Assembly: GCA_002482775.1 (NCBI GenBank)
Contig: DLGQ01000011.1
Location: 27,665-67,679 of the forward strand
Length of the DNA stretch: 40,015 nucleotides
Direction: 5' to 3'
Origin: Flavobacteriales bacterium UBA7690
GTDB taxonomy: Bacteria > Bacteroidota > Bacteroidia > Flavobacteriales_F > PHOS-HE28
Positions 15,540 through 23,759 of the stretch are shown piece after piece. The translations under genes were made by a program, and so were the position numbers. How positions within the stretch are numbered: the stretch's first letter is position 1; each line of letters starts with the position of its first letter. Under the pieces are notes generated by a model. The model worked only from the letters and a program-made list of their open reading frames with translations. It did no database searches and was not told the DNA's origin.

Positions 15540-16994
15540 TCACTTCCAGAATTCCGCCATCTTCATCCGTTGCTTGCTCAGCTTGGTCACGAAGAAGAAC
15601 TGGTATAGCTCGTGCATCCACACGCGTCTGCCAATGCGTGTGTACCAACGCATGGCACTGCGCAACCGGGCTTCGCGGTGGAAGAGAAGGCGCATCACCG
15701 AGCTTGGCCGTGTTTGCATGATCACCTCGATCAGCTTCACGTAGATGATCACCAGCCACGGCTTCAGGTGTACGGTATTGATCACTTGATGTTTGTAGTC
15801 CCACTTGCGTTGATCGGTGAGGATGATCTCCTTGTCGCGCACCTCCTCGAAGTAGGGTGTCCACTTGTGCGGCGTCACGTATAGCAGTTGCACTTGATCC
15901 GGATCGTAGGAGAGGAGTTGCTTCAGGCTGTTGATGAAGTCGCGCGTGGTCTCTTCGCCGAACCCCACCACGTAGGTCGCCATGGACAGGATGCCGTGCT
16001 TGCGTAGCAGCTGGATCGCCTCTTTGTCCTTGGAGACCGTGCCTGCCTTCTTGATCCGTTCCAGCACCACGGCGTCGTAGTTCTCGATGCCCAGGAGGAA
16101 CCGTTCAAATCCGGCCTTCTTGTACAGGTGGAGGAAGTCGGCATCGCGTACGATATTGTCCGCACGGATGCTGCCGACGAGGATGAGCCCGAGATCCTTG
16201 GCGACGAGTGCTTCCAAGAACGCCTTCCACTCCCGTGGGTTCGAGGAAGGGTTCTCATCGGCGAAGTTGATCACCTGGATGCCGTAGGTCTTCTTCAGCA
16301 TCTCGATCTCATCGGCCAGTTTCTGCGGATCGCGGCACCGCCATTTCTTCCAGAACAGGCTCTGGCCGCAATAGGTGCAAGGGTATGGACATCCACGGGA
16401 GAACTGGATCACCACGGCTTTGCGCTGGCCCCAATAGGTGTAGTGGTTGCATCCCATCAACTCCCATCCGATCCGGTAGGCGTCCAGGTCCTGTAGCGTT
16501 GGCGCTGGTGGTGTGCGGTATGGTCTTCCTTCTTTCCGTGTTGCGATGCCTTTGATCGTATCAAGTGCGGATCCATCTTGTAGTGCCTGGATCAGTTGCA
16601 GTGCCACTTCTTCCCCTTCACCACACACCACATGGTCTATCTGCGCGTTCTCTTCCAGGATCTGTTGCCAGTGGTAGGTGGGGAATACGCCGCCGATGAT
16701 AACGATGATACCCGGCATCTTCGCCTTGATCAATGTGGTGATATCATTGATGATGGGTTGTGCCGATGTGGACCCGGAGTGCCCCAGCAGAACGGCATCG
16801 GGTCCATGCTTCACCACTTCACGAACGATCACATCGAAGCTCATCGGACCGAACTCCGCGTCGAGTAGCTCCACGGCGTGCCCTGCATCCAACAGTGGCC
16901 CACCGATACAAAGCAGCCCCAGCGGCGGCAGGTGTTCCCGCGGCATCCGACTCCCGATGGACTCGTGCGGGGGATTGATGAGCAGGATCTTCAT
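15540..16994 (-). CDS. B12-binding radical SAM protein, BchE-like
   Basis: The 484-aa product has an N-terminal cobalamin-binding-like domain (about 1-150, starting MKILLINPPHE, with LLGHSGSTSA and GGVFPTYHW), then a radical SAM core with C-x-x-x-C-x-x-C at Cys202, Cys206 and Cys209 in FSRGCPYPCTYCGQ. Downstream motifs FADENPSSNPREWK, SIRADNIVRDADFL, GIENYDAVVLERIKK, YVTPHKWTPYFEEV and KWDYKHQVINTVHLKPW resemble BchE, the oxygen-independent cyclase acting on Mg-protoporphyrin monomethyl ester, more than any other branch I know. No chlorophyll or bacteriochlorophyll gene is present here, so the reaction is left open; BchE-like relatives in non-phototrophs are often labelled this way without proof. 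It is monocistronic between the barstar-like gene and a secreted beta-helix protein. The superfamily is certain, the subfamily probable. Confidence 0.8.
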   Translation of the reverse strand: MKILLINPPHESIGSRMPREHLPPLGLLCIGGPLLDAGHAVELLDAEFGPMSFDVIVREVVKHGPDAVLLGHSGSTSAQPIINDITTLIKAKMPGIIVIIGGVFPTYHWQQILEENAQIDHVVCGEGEEVALQLIQALQDGSALDTIKGIATRKEGRPYRTPPAPTLQDLDAYRIGWELMGCNHYTYWGQRKAVVIQFSRGCPYPCTYCGQSLFWKKWRCRDPQKLADEIEMLKKTYGIQVINFADENPSSNPREWKAFLEALVAKDLGLILVGSIRADNIVRDADFLHLYKKAGFERFLLGIENYDAVVLERIKKAGTVSKDKEAIQLLRKHGILSMATYVVGFGEETTRDFINSLKQLLSYDPDQVQLLYVTPHKWTPYFEEVRDKEIILTDQRKWDYKHQVINTVHLKPWLVIIYVKLIEVIMQTRPSSVMRLLFHREARLRSAMRWYTRIGRRVWMHELYQFFFVTKLSKQRMKMAEFWK

Positions 16995-17108
16995 GCGGGC
17001 ATCGGGTTCGTGTGCAAGGCGATCGTAGCCGTGAACGAACCTGGAAATGCCGCAGTGTACAATTGGGAAATTTTGGCGACCCGCGGTCGATGCCTTCAGC
17101 TGGCAGCC

Positions 17109-18686
17109 CTACGGCACCACGAACTTCAGCGTACCGCGTTCGGGAGAAACAGCCACGTACGCCCCGGTGAGAAGGAGTAGGTGATGCACCCGTGCGTTTG
17201 GTTGGATGGTCGTGATCAACTTACCGGACATGTCGTGTATCGCGATCGTTCCACGTGGACCGTTCATAGCGTCCATCAGGTGTAATTCGCTCCGGGTCGG
17301 ATCGAAGAACCAACGGGTGTCGTGAACGGATTCCATGATAGCAACGGTCTGGTCCGTCTCGTAGCAACCAAGATCCACCACCTCCCCTTGGATGCGTGGT
17401 TGCTGTGCAAGGTCGCGGTTGTATGGATCGATGACCGCCTGATCGGATCCCACATTGATAGCAGGGGATGATGGGAGCAATGTATAGTCGTAGTCGATGG
17501 CGTCGAAGTTCCCGGGGTCCGACGAGTACGGTGTGGTGAACAATGGGTCGCTATCAATGATGTTATCCCCACTGGGATAGCCTCCTTCAATGATCGAGTA
17601 GGAGACCTGGGCCTGTTCGTTCAGTTGCCTATCGTTGTAAGCCGTGTTCTTATAGATGATGCAGTTGGTGACACGGTGCTGAGGATCTTCCAAGCGTATG
17701 ATCTCGTCTTGGATGCCGTTCTCGTAAAGATTGAAATTCTGGACAACTGTACAGTTCACAAGGTTGAACGCATCCTCTTGGTTGAAGGAGTTCACACGGA
17801 TCACACTTCCACCGAAGTCGTTCACCGTATTGCCGATGACATAGGAGTTGGACATGCGGGCACTACTGAAGTCGTCCACTTCGATCAGACTGATGGATCC
17901 AGTGTTGTTCGTGAAGGTGCATCGATCGATGACAAGATCCTCGTATCGGACGGTATTGTAAAGGCAGGCACCAAGCCGAGCCGTGTTGTTGGTGAACCTC
18001 GAATCCAGTATGGTCAGCGAGGAGTATCCGCCATTGTTATTTCCATTGCAAATGGCACCACCGCTGCCGCCTGAGGTCTGGTTGAGCTCGAGCAGGCAAT
18101 TCTCAATGGTCAAACGTGCAGCGGCGAGGTAGATCCCTCCACCGTAGTTCTGCGAGGTGTTCCTCACGATGTGGCAGTTCTTCACGATCAACAGCCCGTT
18201 GGTGATGTTCGTTGCGGACACCCCTCCACCGTTGTTCCCGTTCCCGCTGTTCCCGCTCATGATACGGAAGCCATCGAGCGTGATGGTGGTGGTGATGTTG
18301 TTCGCCTTCACCACCGTGTGGGAATTGTCGGCGATACTACCGGGTTGGCCGATATCCCCACTGAGCACGGTGATGTTGTTGGCCAGGTCCCGTTGGATCA
18401 GTTCGGTCTCCCCTCCTGCGAAGCCACCGAAAAGATCAACGCCGTCCTGCAGCGCGAAGGCGATGGTCCGGTCCGTGTTATTGGTCGGCTTGTAAACACC
18501 TGCGGCCACCCAGATCTCATCGCCGGGGATGGCCAAGCTCAATGCCGACTGAAGGTCCACGAAGGCATCGTTCCAATTCGATCCGATGTTGGCACCGGTG
18601 GCGTTGAGGTTCACATGGTAGCGTGTGGCGTTCGCTAACGGGGCGAGTGCGAGGGCCAGGAGGCATGAGGATATCGTCCGGAGCAT
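17109..18686 (-). CDS. Secreted right-handed beta-helix protein with T9SS-like C-terminus
   Basis: The 525-aa product has a signal peptide (1-20, ending PLANA), an N-terminal segment typical of these proteins (RYHVNLNATGANIGSNW, IWVAAGVYKP), and a long Asn/Gly-rich parallel beta-helix (about 60-370) with repeats such as IVKNCHIVRNTSQNYGGGIY and LTILDSRFTNNTA. It then has a closing block (SSPAINVGSDQAV, VDLGCYE) that ends such helices. The last 75 residues form a small beta domain (IAIHDMSGKLITTI, TGAYVAV) resembling a T9SS type A sorting domain, though the usual YPNP start is not evident. It is likely exported and surface-attached or released; binding partner or substrate is unknown. A possible -7 box is at 18753-18760. 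It is one of four T9SS-style cargo genes in the window. Confidence 0.8.
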   Translation of the reverse strand: MLRTISSCLLALALAPLANATRYHVNLNATGANIGSNWNDAFVDLQSALSLAIPGDEIWVAAGVYKPTNNTDRTIAFALQDGVDLFGGFAGGETELIQRDLANNITVLSGDIGQPGSIADNSHTVVKANNITTTITLDGFRIMSGNSGNGNNGGGVSATNITNGLLIVKNCHIVRNTSQNYGGGIYLAAARLTIENCLLELNQTSGGSGGAICNGNNNGGYSSLTILDSRFTNNTARLGACLYNTVRYEDLVIDRCTFTNNTGSISLIEVDDFSSARMSNSYVIGNTVNDFGGSVIRVNSFNQEDAFNLVNCTVVQNFNLYENGIQDEIIRLEDPQHRVTNCIIYKNTAYNDRQLNEQAQVSYSIIEGGYPSGDNIIDSDPLFTTPYSSDPGNFDAIDYDYTLLPSSPAINVGSDQAVIDPYNRDLAQQPRIQGEVVDLGCYETDQTVAIMESVHDTRWFFDPTRSELHLMDAMNGPRGTIAIHDMSGKLITTIQPNARVHHLLLLTGAYVAVSPERGTLKFVVP

Positions 18687-18752
18687 GGTGATGGATATGG
18701 TTCTGGTAAGGGCTGTTCACGCGGGTCAGTAGCGTTCCAGCCATCGGAACCA

Positions 18753-18760
18753 CGAAACTA
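18753..18760 (-). promoter_or_regulatory. Possible -7 box for the beta-helix gene
   Basis: The minus strand reads TAGTTTCG (TAnnTTCG variant), 66 bp before the gene's ATG, in the gap after the RimB-like gene. No -33 element is obvious. Confidence 0.3.
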
Positions 18761-18782
18761 ATGCGGCTTCACCCAAGGGCGA

Positions 18783-19199
18783 TCACCCTACCACGTTCTT
18801 GCGGCTCACATCCACCACGAAACGTCCACGCAGGAATTTGCGTCCCAGCAGCACCTGGTACTTCATGTCGCTGCGGTCGAACAACGTCACTTCGGTGCGC
18901 ACGAGGAAGCCGTTCAGTTTCACCTGTGTGCTGATCAGGTAGCGGCGGCTGGTCTCCCCGTTGCTGCTCTTCACCGTTACCCGTTTGAAGGTGTTGAAGA
19001 CCTTCGTCTTGCGAACACCCCCCATCTGGAAGGTCACCACAAGTTGCCGCGCCCCGTCCTTTTTGCGCGAACGCAGCTTCTGGTAGTGGAGCGCGCTGCG
19101 GTAGGCACCGGTATCGACCTTCGCTTGCACACGGGCCACGCCAAGGCCGGGCAGGGCGATATGCTCCAACCTGCCGATCGTGGTCAACGTCTTGGGCAT
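18783..19199 (-). CDS. RimB-like retropepsin-type aspartic protease (PF05618 type)
   Basis: The 138-aa product is a small single-domain protein with the aspartic protease triad Asp-Thr-Gly at residues 29-31 (AKVDTGAYRSALH) and the conserved ending VLLGRKFLRGRFVVDVS. Between them, a basic stretch and FNTFKRVTVKSSNGETSRRY fit the family once called ATP-dependent zinc proteases and now seen as retropepsin-like dimers. In Pseudomonas a member (RimB) is encoded with RimK and affects RimK-dependent S6 glutamylation. Here rimK is 3.6 kb away on the other strand with four genes between, so a shared role is plausible but not shown. It reads away from the DUF4920 gene. A near -7 box (CACCTTTG on the minus strand, 19203-19210) lies only 3 bp before the start. 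Confidence 0.82.
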   Translation of the reverse strand: MPKTLTTIGRLEHIALPGLGVARVQAKVDTGAYRSALHYQKLRSRKKDGARQLVVTFQMGGVRKTKVFNTFKRVTVKSSNGETSRRYLISTQVKLNGFLVRTEVTLFDRSDMKYQVLLGRKFLRGRFVVDVSRKNVVG

Positions 19200-19319
19200 G
19201 GTGCAAAGGTGTATGACGGATCGCCTTCAGTGACAGGTCGATCCACGTGTTCCTAACAGCAACGGGTGGAGCTTTCGCAAGGTTCGGAGAAAGGCGCGAT
19301 CTTTGCCACGCTTTTGAAC

Positions 19320-19823
19320 ATGACCATGAACAAGACCATCACCCTACTGGCCACTGCGGCCCTCGTTCTTGCCTGTAACACCGCCACCGTACCGGCCAAT
19401 GCCCAAGACAAAGGCGCTGAGCAGAGCACCGTGAAAAGCTATGGCGAAGCGATCACAGCCGAGGGGGCCATCAGCACTGCCGATCTCGCCAAGACGATGA
19501 AGGAGAAGAACGAAGCCACCGTGAAAGTGGAAGGCGAAGTCATCACCAGTTGCGCCATGAAAGGCTGCTGGATGGACATGAAGATGGCCGACGGCAGCAC
19601 CATGAAAGTGCGTTTCAAGGACTACGGCTTCTTCGTGCCCACCAAAGGCCTAGAAGGCAAACACGCCGTGCTCCAAGGCACCGCCACGCGCGAAGTGGTG
19701 GATGTGGCCACATTGAAGCACTACGCCGAAGACGCGGGCAAGAGCAAGGAAGAGATCGAGAAGATCACCGAGCCGGAGAACAACTTGATGTTCCTCGCCG
19801 ACGGTGTGTTGATCACTTTCTGA
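19320..19823 (+). CDS. DUF4920 lipoprotein
   Basis: The 167-aa product has a lipoprotein signal peptide with lipobox LVLA-C (Cys near residue 18), a polar linker, and a DUF4920 domain (about 40-167) carrying a conserved two-cysteine stretch SCAMKGCWMDM and VRFKDYGFFVPT. The domain is probably a small OB-like beta barrel; the Cys pair and Met-rich segment may bind metal or form a disulphide, but no function is established. ATG at 19320 or 19326 (MNKTI) would both give a good signal peptide. A -7-like box (GATCTTTG, 19298-19305, first base off) precedes it and a strong intrinsic terminator follows, so it is probably a single-gene unit. Confidence 0.85.
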   Translation: MTMNKTITLLATAALVLACNTATVPANAQDKGAEQSTVKSYGEAITAEGAISTADLAKTMKEKNEATVKVEGEVITSCAMKGCWMDMKMADGSTMKVRFKDYGFFVPTKGLEGKHAVLQGTATREVVDVATLKHYAEDAGKSKEEIEKITEPENNLMFLADGVLITF

Positions 19824-19840
19824 TCCGACCCATCGAACCG

Positions 19841-19868
19841 AAAGCCCGGGCCTGGTCCCGGGCTTTTT
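19841..19868 (+). terminator. Intrinsic terminator after the DUF4920 gene
   Basis: AAAGCCCGGG and CCCGGGCTTT form a perfect 10-bp stem around the loop CCTGGT, followed by further Ts (TTTTTCG). It lies 17 bp after the DUF4920 stop. This is the clearest rho-independent terminator in the window. Confidence 0.9.
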
Positions 19869-19944
19869 CGTTATACCGCACCGAATGCTCATTGGAATGT
19901 TGACAGCTCTTTCGCGGGAACTGGACCGGCGCGTTGGTGCGGTC

Positions 19945-19952
19945 TACCTTCG
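19945..19952 (+). promoter_or_regulatory. Possible -7 box for the isoaspartyl peptidase gene
   Basis: TACCTTCG (TAnnTTCG variant) lies 23 bp before the ATG at 19976 and after the intrinsic terminator, where a new promoter is needed. The nearest TTG is too close (8 bp) to be a -33 element. Confidence 0.33.
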
Positions 19953-19975
19953 ACATCCCTAGGCTGGGAAGCAAC

Positions 19976-20932
19976 ATGAACAAGATCGCATTAGCCGTAC
20001 ATGGTGGCGCTGGTACCATCGCACCCGAACTGATGACACCTGCACGCGAGAAAGCCTATCGTGGAGCATTGGACCTTGCCCTCCGCCACGGATACGCGGT
20101 GTTGGAGAAGGGTGGTGCCGCCTTGGATGCCGTGGAAGCGGCGGTGCGTGCGTTGGAGGATACACCCTTGTTCAACGCGGGCCGTGGATCGGTGTTCAAT
20201 GCCGATGGCCAGCACGAGATGGACGCCAGCCTGATGAACGGAAGCGACCTACGCGCAGGTGCGGTGGCCGGTGTGCAGAACGTGAAGAACCCCATCTCAC
20301 TCGCACGCCGGGTGATGGACAACAGCAGCCACGTGCTCATCAGCGGCAACGGCGCGTTCGAGTTCGCGCACCAGCAGAAGGTGGAGTTGGAAGATGATCA
20401 GTATTTCTTCGACGACTTCCGTTACCAACAATGGAAAGAAGTGGTGGGCAGCGACACGGTCCAACTGGATCATTCCGGCAGTTCCGCTACACCACCTGCT
20501 GCGGGTGACAAGGAAAAGAAGTTCGGCACGGTCGGAGCGGTCGCCTTGGATGCATCAGGCCATCTCGCCGCTGCTACCAGTACCGGTGGCATGACGAACA
20601 AGAAGTGGCAGCGGGTAGGGGACAGCCCCATCATCGGCGCTGGTACCTATGCGAACGACGAGTCGTGCGCGATAAGCTGCACGGGCCATGGCGAGAGTTT
20701 CATCCGGGCCGTGGCAGCACATGATGTCCATGCGCTGATGGTGTACAAAGGGCTATCGCTGGCCGAAGCCGTACGCATCGTGGTCCACGAGAAGTTGCCC
20801 AAGTTGGATGGCGACGGTGGGTTGATCGCGATCGATCGTAATGGCAACATCGTGCTCGACTTCAACTGCAGCGGCATGTACCGCGGGCAGGTCGGTGCCG
20901 ATGGAGCGTTCCATACGGCGATCTTCCGGTAA
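19976..20932 (+). CDS. iaaA: Isoaspartyl peptidase / L-asparaginase (Ntn-hydrolase)
   Basis: The 318-aa precursor is a type-2 asparaginase. It begins ALAVHGGAGT and has TPLFNAGRGSVFNADG and EMDASLMNG in the alpha part. It should cut itself before Thr185 (KKFG-TVGAVALD) to expose the catalytic threonine. The beta part has STGGMTNKKWQRVGDSPIIGAG and SCTGHGE. Enzymes of this family split beta-aspartyl dipeptides and asparagine. With cyanophycinase and cyanophycin synthetase genes 7-8 kb away, a likely substrate is beta-Asp-Arg released from cyanophycin; that link is inference from context. The start follows a possible -7 box; an in-frame ATG at 19934 is less likely because it precedes that box. 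It is convergent with the AI-2E transporter gene (17 bp). Confidence 0.93.
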   Translation: MNKIALAVHGGAGTIAPELMTPAREKAYRGALDLALRHGYAVLEKGGAALDAVEAAVRALEDTPLFNAGRGSVFNADGQHEMDASLMNGSDLRAGAVAGVQNVKNPISLARRVMDNSSHVLISGNGAFEFAHQQKVELEDDQYFFDDFRYQQWKEVVGSDTVQLDHSGSSATPPAAGDKEKKFGTVGAVALDASGHLAAATSTGGMTNKKWQRVGDSPIIGAGTYANDESCAISCTGHGESFIRAVAAHDVHALMVYKGLSLAEAVRIVVHEKLPKLDGDGGLIAIDRNGNIVLDFNCSGMYRGQVGADGAFHTAIFR

Positions 20933-20949
20933 AGAGGAACCAGCACGTT

Positions 20950-22086
20950 CTACTTCCCCATTGTTTGGCTCGTAGGCACGACCAGCGTCACCTTGGGTTT
21001 CTTCGGATTGATGAACGGCAGGTGTATCTGCTGTTCTTCCGGGTAGTCGATGTCCTCCCCCAGGATGTATCCGTACGGTTTCAGTGAAGGGATGGAATCG
21101 CACACGATCTTGAGCATGCCGGTGATGGGGATCGCGAGCACCATGCCCACCACGCCCCACAACAGGCCGAAGCCGATGAGCGCGGCGATGCTGGCGAGCG
21201 GGTTCACGCTCACGCTGCTGCCCACGATCTTCGGGGTGATGAAGTTGTTCTCCAGGAACTGGGTGATCAGGCACACGCCGAAAGCCCCCACCGCGTACAT
21301 CACGGAATCCTTCGTCACCAAAGCGATCACGATCGGGATGAGGCTGCCGATCATCACGCCCACATAAGGGATCACGTTCAACAGGCCGATCGCGAAGCCA
21401 AGCAACACGGCATATTTCAAGCCCAGCAGGAGGAAGCCGATACTGTTGAGCACACCCAGGATCACGATCACCAGCAGCACGCCGCGCATGTACTTCCGCG
21501 ACAGCTTGGAAACGTTCAGCATGATGTCCAGCACCAAGCCTTCACGCGTTTTGCCGAGCTGCTCGAAGAAGGTGCGGAACTTCTCCTTCAACAGGAGCAG
21601 CAGGAACACGATGATCGGGATGGGCACGATCGCAGCCAGCACCGCACCGGTACCGGAGAACAGCTTCATCACGATGTTCCCTCCGGAGCTGGCCATTTCG
21701 CCCACCCGCGCATTGAACCATTTCAGCTGGTCGCGTTGGCTGATGTGGGCCTGGTCTTCGATGGTCTGTTGAAGTGCCTTGCCTTTTTCCGCGAAAGCTG
21801 CCTGCAAGGCTGGAAGGCCATCACCGAAACGGGTGAGCTGCCACCCGGCCAAGAAGAAGGTCCCTAGCACCAGGATGATCATCAACAACGTGGCGCACAA
21901 TGCACCTGCCCAACGGGGCAGTCCGATGGATTCCACTTTGCGGGCGAAGGGAAGAAGGAGGAAGGCCAGCAACCCGCTTATCACGAAGAGCAGGATCAGG
22001 TCTTTCCCAAAGTACAAAGCGACGACCGTGAGCACGATCGCCGCTAGTGTCAGGACATAGCGTTTCAGTCCTTCGCTTTCTGTCAT
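20950..22086 (-). CDS. AI-2E family transporter
   Basis: The 378-aa product has the pattern of this family: three N-terminal membrane helices (about 10-85), a soluble segment (about 90-140), then a second set of helices with the conserved GLKYAVLLGFAIGLLNVIPYVG and the signature FLENNFITPKIVGSSVSVNPL. Members are exporters or channels, named after TqsA of E. coli (autoinducer-2), though many act on other solutes such as sodium/protons. A short cytoplasmic tail (about 350-378) ends the protein. Its ATG overlaps the stop of the upstream gene by 4 bp (ATGA). It is the last of a four-gene minus-strand cassette (YtxH, holin-like, unknown, AI-2E). Confidence 0.88.
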   Translation of the reverse strand: MTESEGLKRYVLTLAAIVLTVVALYFGKDLILLFVISGLLAFLLLPFARKVESIGLPRWAGALCATLLMIILVLGTFFLAGWQLTRFGDGLPALQAAFAEKGKALQQTIEDQAHISQRDQLKWFNARVGEMASSGGNIVMKLFSGTGAVLAAIVPIPIIVFLLLLLKEKFRTFFEQLGKTREGLVLDIMLNVSKLSRKYMRGVLLVIVILGVLNSIGFLLLGLKYAVLLGFAIGLLNVIPYVGVMIGSLIPIVIALVTKDSVMYAVGAFGVCLITQFLENNFITPKIVGSSVSVNPLASIAALIGFGLLWGVVGMVLAIPITGMLKIVCDSIPSLKPYGYILGEDIDYPEEQQIHLPFINPKKPKVTLVVPTSQTMGK

Positions 22087-22526
22087 GCGTTATGATCTTC
22101 GTGGGCCTTGCGGCGTTCGTTCACATATTCTTTCACACGTTCCCAGCTCACACCGAATTCGTGTTGGAGTTTGCTTCCCATGGAATTCGGGTCCTTCGTG
22201 AAACGTTCCATCAGTGCGGGAAGTACCATGCTCGCCACGGCAACAGCAGCTCTGCCCACGGGCGTCTTGGCTTTGGCGCCGAGAACGGTACCCAACGCCA
22301 GGCGTGTGGCACCCGAAGACCCGCCGACGAGTTTGGCGATGCTCTTCAAGGGTTTCCATGCTTGAAGCATGTCGCCGAAGGCATCGCCCATGAGCGCGCG
22401 GCGGAACGGTGCTTCGCGCATCAGTTCCAACTGTGCGCGCAGGCCATCCTGTACGCGATCGCGTTCAGCACGCAAAGCGAGTCTGTGTTGGCGCACTTCG
22501 CCCAGGTCTTTGAATCGTTCACTCAT
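22083..22526 (-). CDS. Conserved envelope-cassette protein of unknown function
   Basis: The 147-aa product has a charged helical N-terminus (about 1-60), a glycine/alanine-rich mildly hydrophobic centre (about 65-110) and a charged C-terminus (KLQHEFGVSWERVKEYVNERR). I recognise no catalytic motif. It sits between the holin-like and AI-2E genes, overlapping the first by 8 bp and the second by 4 bp, so it is translated with them. The start at 22526 (MSERFKDLG) is preferred; two further ATGs lie 6 and 15 bp upstream. Its neighbours suggest a role at the inner membrane, perhaps in envelope stress. Confidence 0.72.
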   Translation of the reverse strand: MSERFKDLGEVRQHRLALRAERDRVQDGLRAQLELMREAPFRRALMGDAFGDMLQAWKPLKSIAKLVGGSSGATRLALGTVLGAKAKTPVGRAAVAVASMVLPALMERFTKDPNSMGSKLQHEFGVSWERVKEYVNERRKAHEDHNA

Positions 22527-22911
22527 CGTCATGCATGGCATTGATCACCGCCAAAGTCACCTTGTCGCGCAGCACCGAACGCCAGAGCCAGAAGAAGACG
22601 CCGCCGAGCACCAGGAATATACCACCTGCAAGGAGGAACCCCAGTGCGTTGTTGGCCAACAACTGGCCGAGCCAGAGAGCGAGCGCCACCAGCCATAACA
22701 TCAGTACGGTAGCGGCTATCAGGCCGATCACGGCACCCATCATCACGGTGGATGAGAGTTTGCCGACCTGCTCGCTGGCCTCCAGCTTGGTCACGGCCTT
22801 CTGGGCCTCGAACCAAGCCTTGGCATCATCGCTCACGGCCTGCACATACAGGCTGATGTCCGGTCCGTCCTCTTCGGGGCGGATATACCGTTCGTAGGGG
22901 CGCTCGCTCAC
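22519..22911 (-). CDS. Holin-superfamily III-like membrane protein (PF07332 type)
   Basis: The 130-aa product has an acidic N-terminus, an amphipathic helix (VQAVSDDAKAWFEAQKAVTK), then two strong membrane helices (about 58-82 and 88-110) and a short cytoplasmic end. This is the layout of the phage_holin_3_6 family, which is named for phage holins but is mostly encoded on bacterial chromosomes beside YtxH-type proteins, as here. No phage gene is near, so lysis is not implied. It starts 6 bp after the YtxH stop. Confidence 0.78.
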   Translation of the reverse strand: MSERPYERYIRPEEDGPDISLYVQAVSDDAKAWFEAQKAVTKLEASEQVGKLSSTVMMGAVIGLIAATVLMLWLVALALWLGQLLANNALGFLLAGGIFLVLGGVFFWLWRSVLRDKVTLAVINAMHDDE

Positions 22912-22917
22912 GGTGGA

Positions 22918-23289
22918 TCAGTTCGCGCTGTGGCGCACGTTCTCGGTGGCGCGTTTCGCCTTGGCCGCCACTTCTTCAGCGGTACCGGTCACATCCTTCG
23001 CCAACCGGTCTTTGAGGTCCTTGCCTTCTTCGAACAGGAAGCGCACGAAATCGCTCACTTCATCCTTCGTCATCGTGGCAGCATCACCGGCTTTCCCTTT
23101 CGCCTTGGCCCACTCACCTTGTGCGCGTTCGATCAGCTCGTCCATGTCGTCCTTGGCATCGCCCATCTTGGAGCGGAGGCGGTCGCGTGTTTCCTTGCCG
23201 GAACGTGGTGCTAACAAGACTCCGAGTGCTGCGCCTACCGCAGCCCCGGCGATGAACCCGATAAGTCCATTGGTGCGTTCGTTGCTCAT
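22918..23289 (-). CDS. YtxH domain protein
   Basis: The 123-aa product has an N-terminal glycine/alanine-rich membrane helix followed by the family signature (GAALGVLLAPRSGKETRDRL, about 18-37), then a long charged helix rich in Lys, Asp, Glu and Ala (about 40-123), probably a coiled coil. YtxH proteins are small general-stress proteins of uncertain role. The start at 23289 (MSNERTNG) or 23295 (MIMSNE) precedes the membrane helix; a longer frame to 23343 looks non-coding. It is the first gene of the cassette ending in the AI-2E transporter. Confidence 0.82.
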   Translation of the reverse strand: MSNERTNGLIGFIAGAAVGAALGVLLAPRSGKETRDRLRSKMGDAKDDMDELIERAQGEWAKAKGKAGDAATMTKDEVSDFVRFLFEEGKDLKDRLAKDVTGTAEEVAAKAKRATENVRHSAN

Positions 23290-23451
23290 GATCATTTGGT
23301 TTTTGCTGACCAGCCTGCAAGTTGCGGACCGCTCGGCGGACACAAGGTACGCATGCGGTCCGGCGCCAACGTTGACAAGGGTTTGAAGATGGACACGGCT
23401 GGAAATGAGTGGCTGGACGTTGGGGAACCAGTTCCCCGTCCATGGGGTCCA

Positions 23452-23736
23452 CTAGCGCAACCATTTCCGCTCCATCACGAAGGTGCCGAAGGGAATGATG
23501 GAGGCTAGGCCAAGGCCGATGATACGATCGAACTCCCACTTCAATTTGGTGAACAGCGGGACGGCGGCCACCCAATACCACACGAACAGGACACCGTGTG
23601 CCCAGCCCACCACTTTCACGGCCCAGGGCCAGTCGGCGAGGTATTTCAGCGGCATGGCGATGAAGAGCAGGATCAGGAAGCTCCAGCCTTCGGCAATGGC
23701 TACACGGCGGAAACGGTTGATGATGGGGTCGGTCAT
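23452..23736 (-). CDS. DUF3817 small membrane protein
   Basis: The 94-aa product has three membrane helices and the DUF3817 hallmarks AEGWSFLILLFIAMPLKY, VGWAHGVLFVWYW and PFGTFVMERKWLR. The domain occurs alone or at the end of transporters; function is unknown. The minus-strand sequence just before the ATG contains GACCTTCG (23743-23750), one base from the TAnnTTCG box seen elsewhere here. It lies 23 bp after the HAEPL gene on the same strand, so they could be co-transcribed. Confidence 0.87.
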   Translation of the reverse strand: MTDPIINRFRRVAIAEGWSFLILLFIAMPLKYLADWPWAVKVVGWAHGVLFVWYWVAAVPLFTKLKWEFDRIIGLGLASIIPFGTFVMERKWLR

Positions 23737-23759
23737 GGTGGGGCGAAGGTCGGAACTGA

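Noticed and set aside
22519..22911. Holin-like gene as a sign of prophage
   Set aside because: No phage structural, lysis or integration gene is near. This holin-superfamily type is usually chromosomal and found beside YtxH genes, as here.
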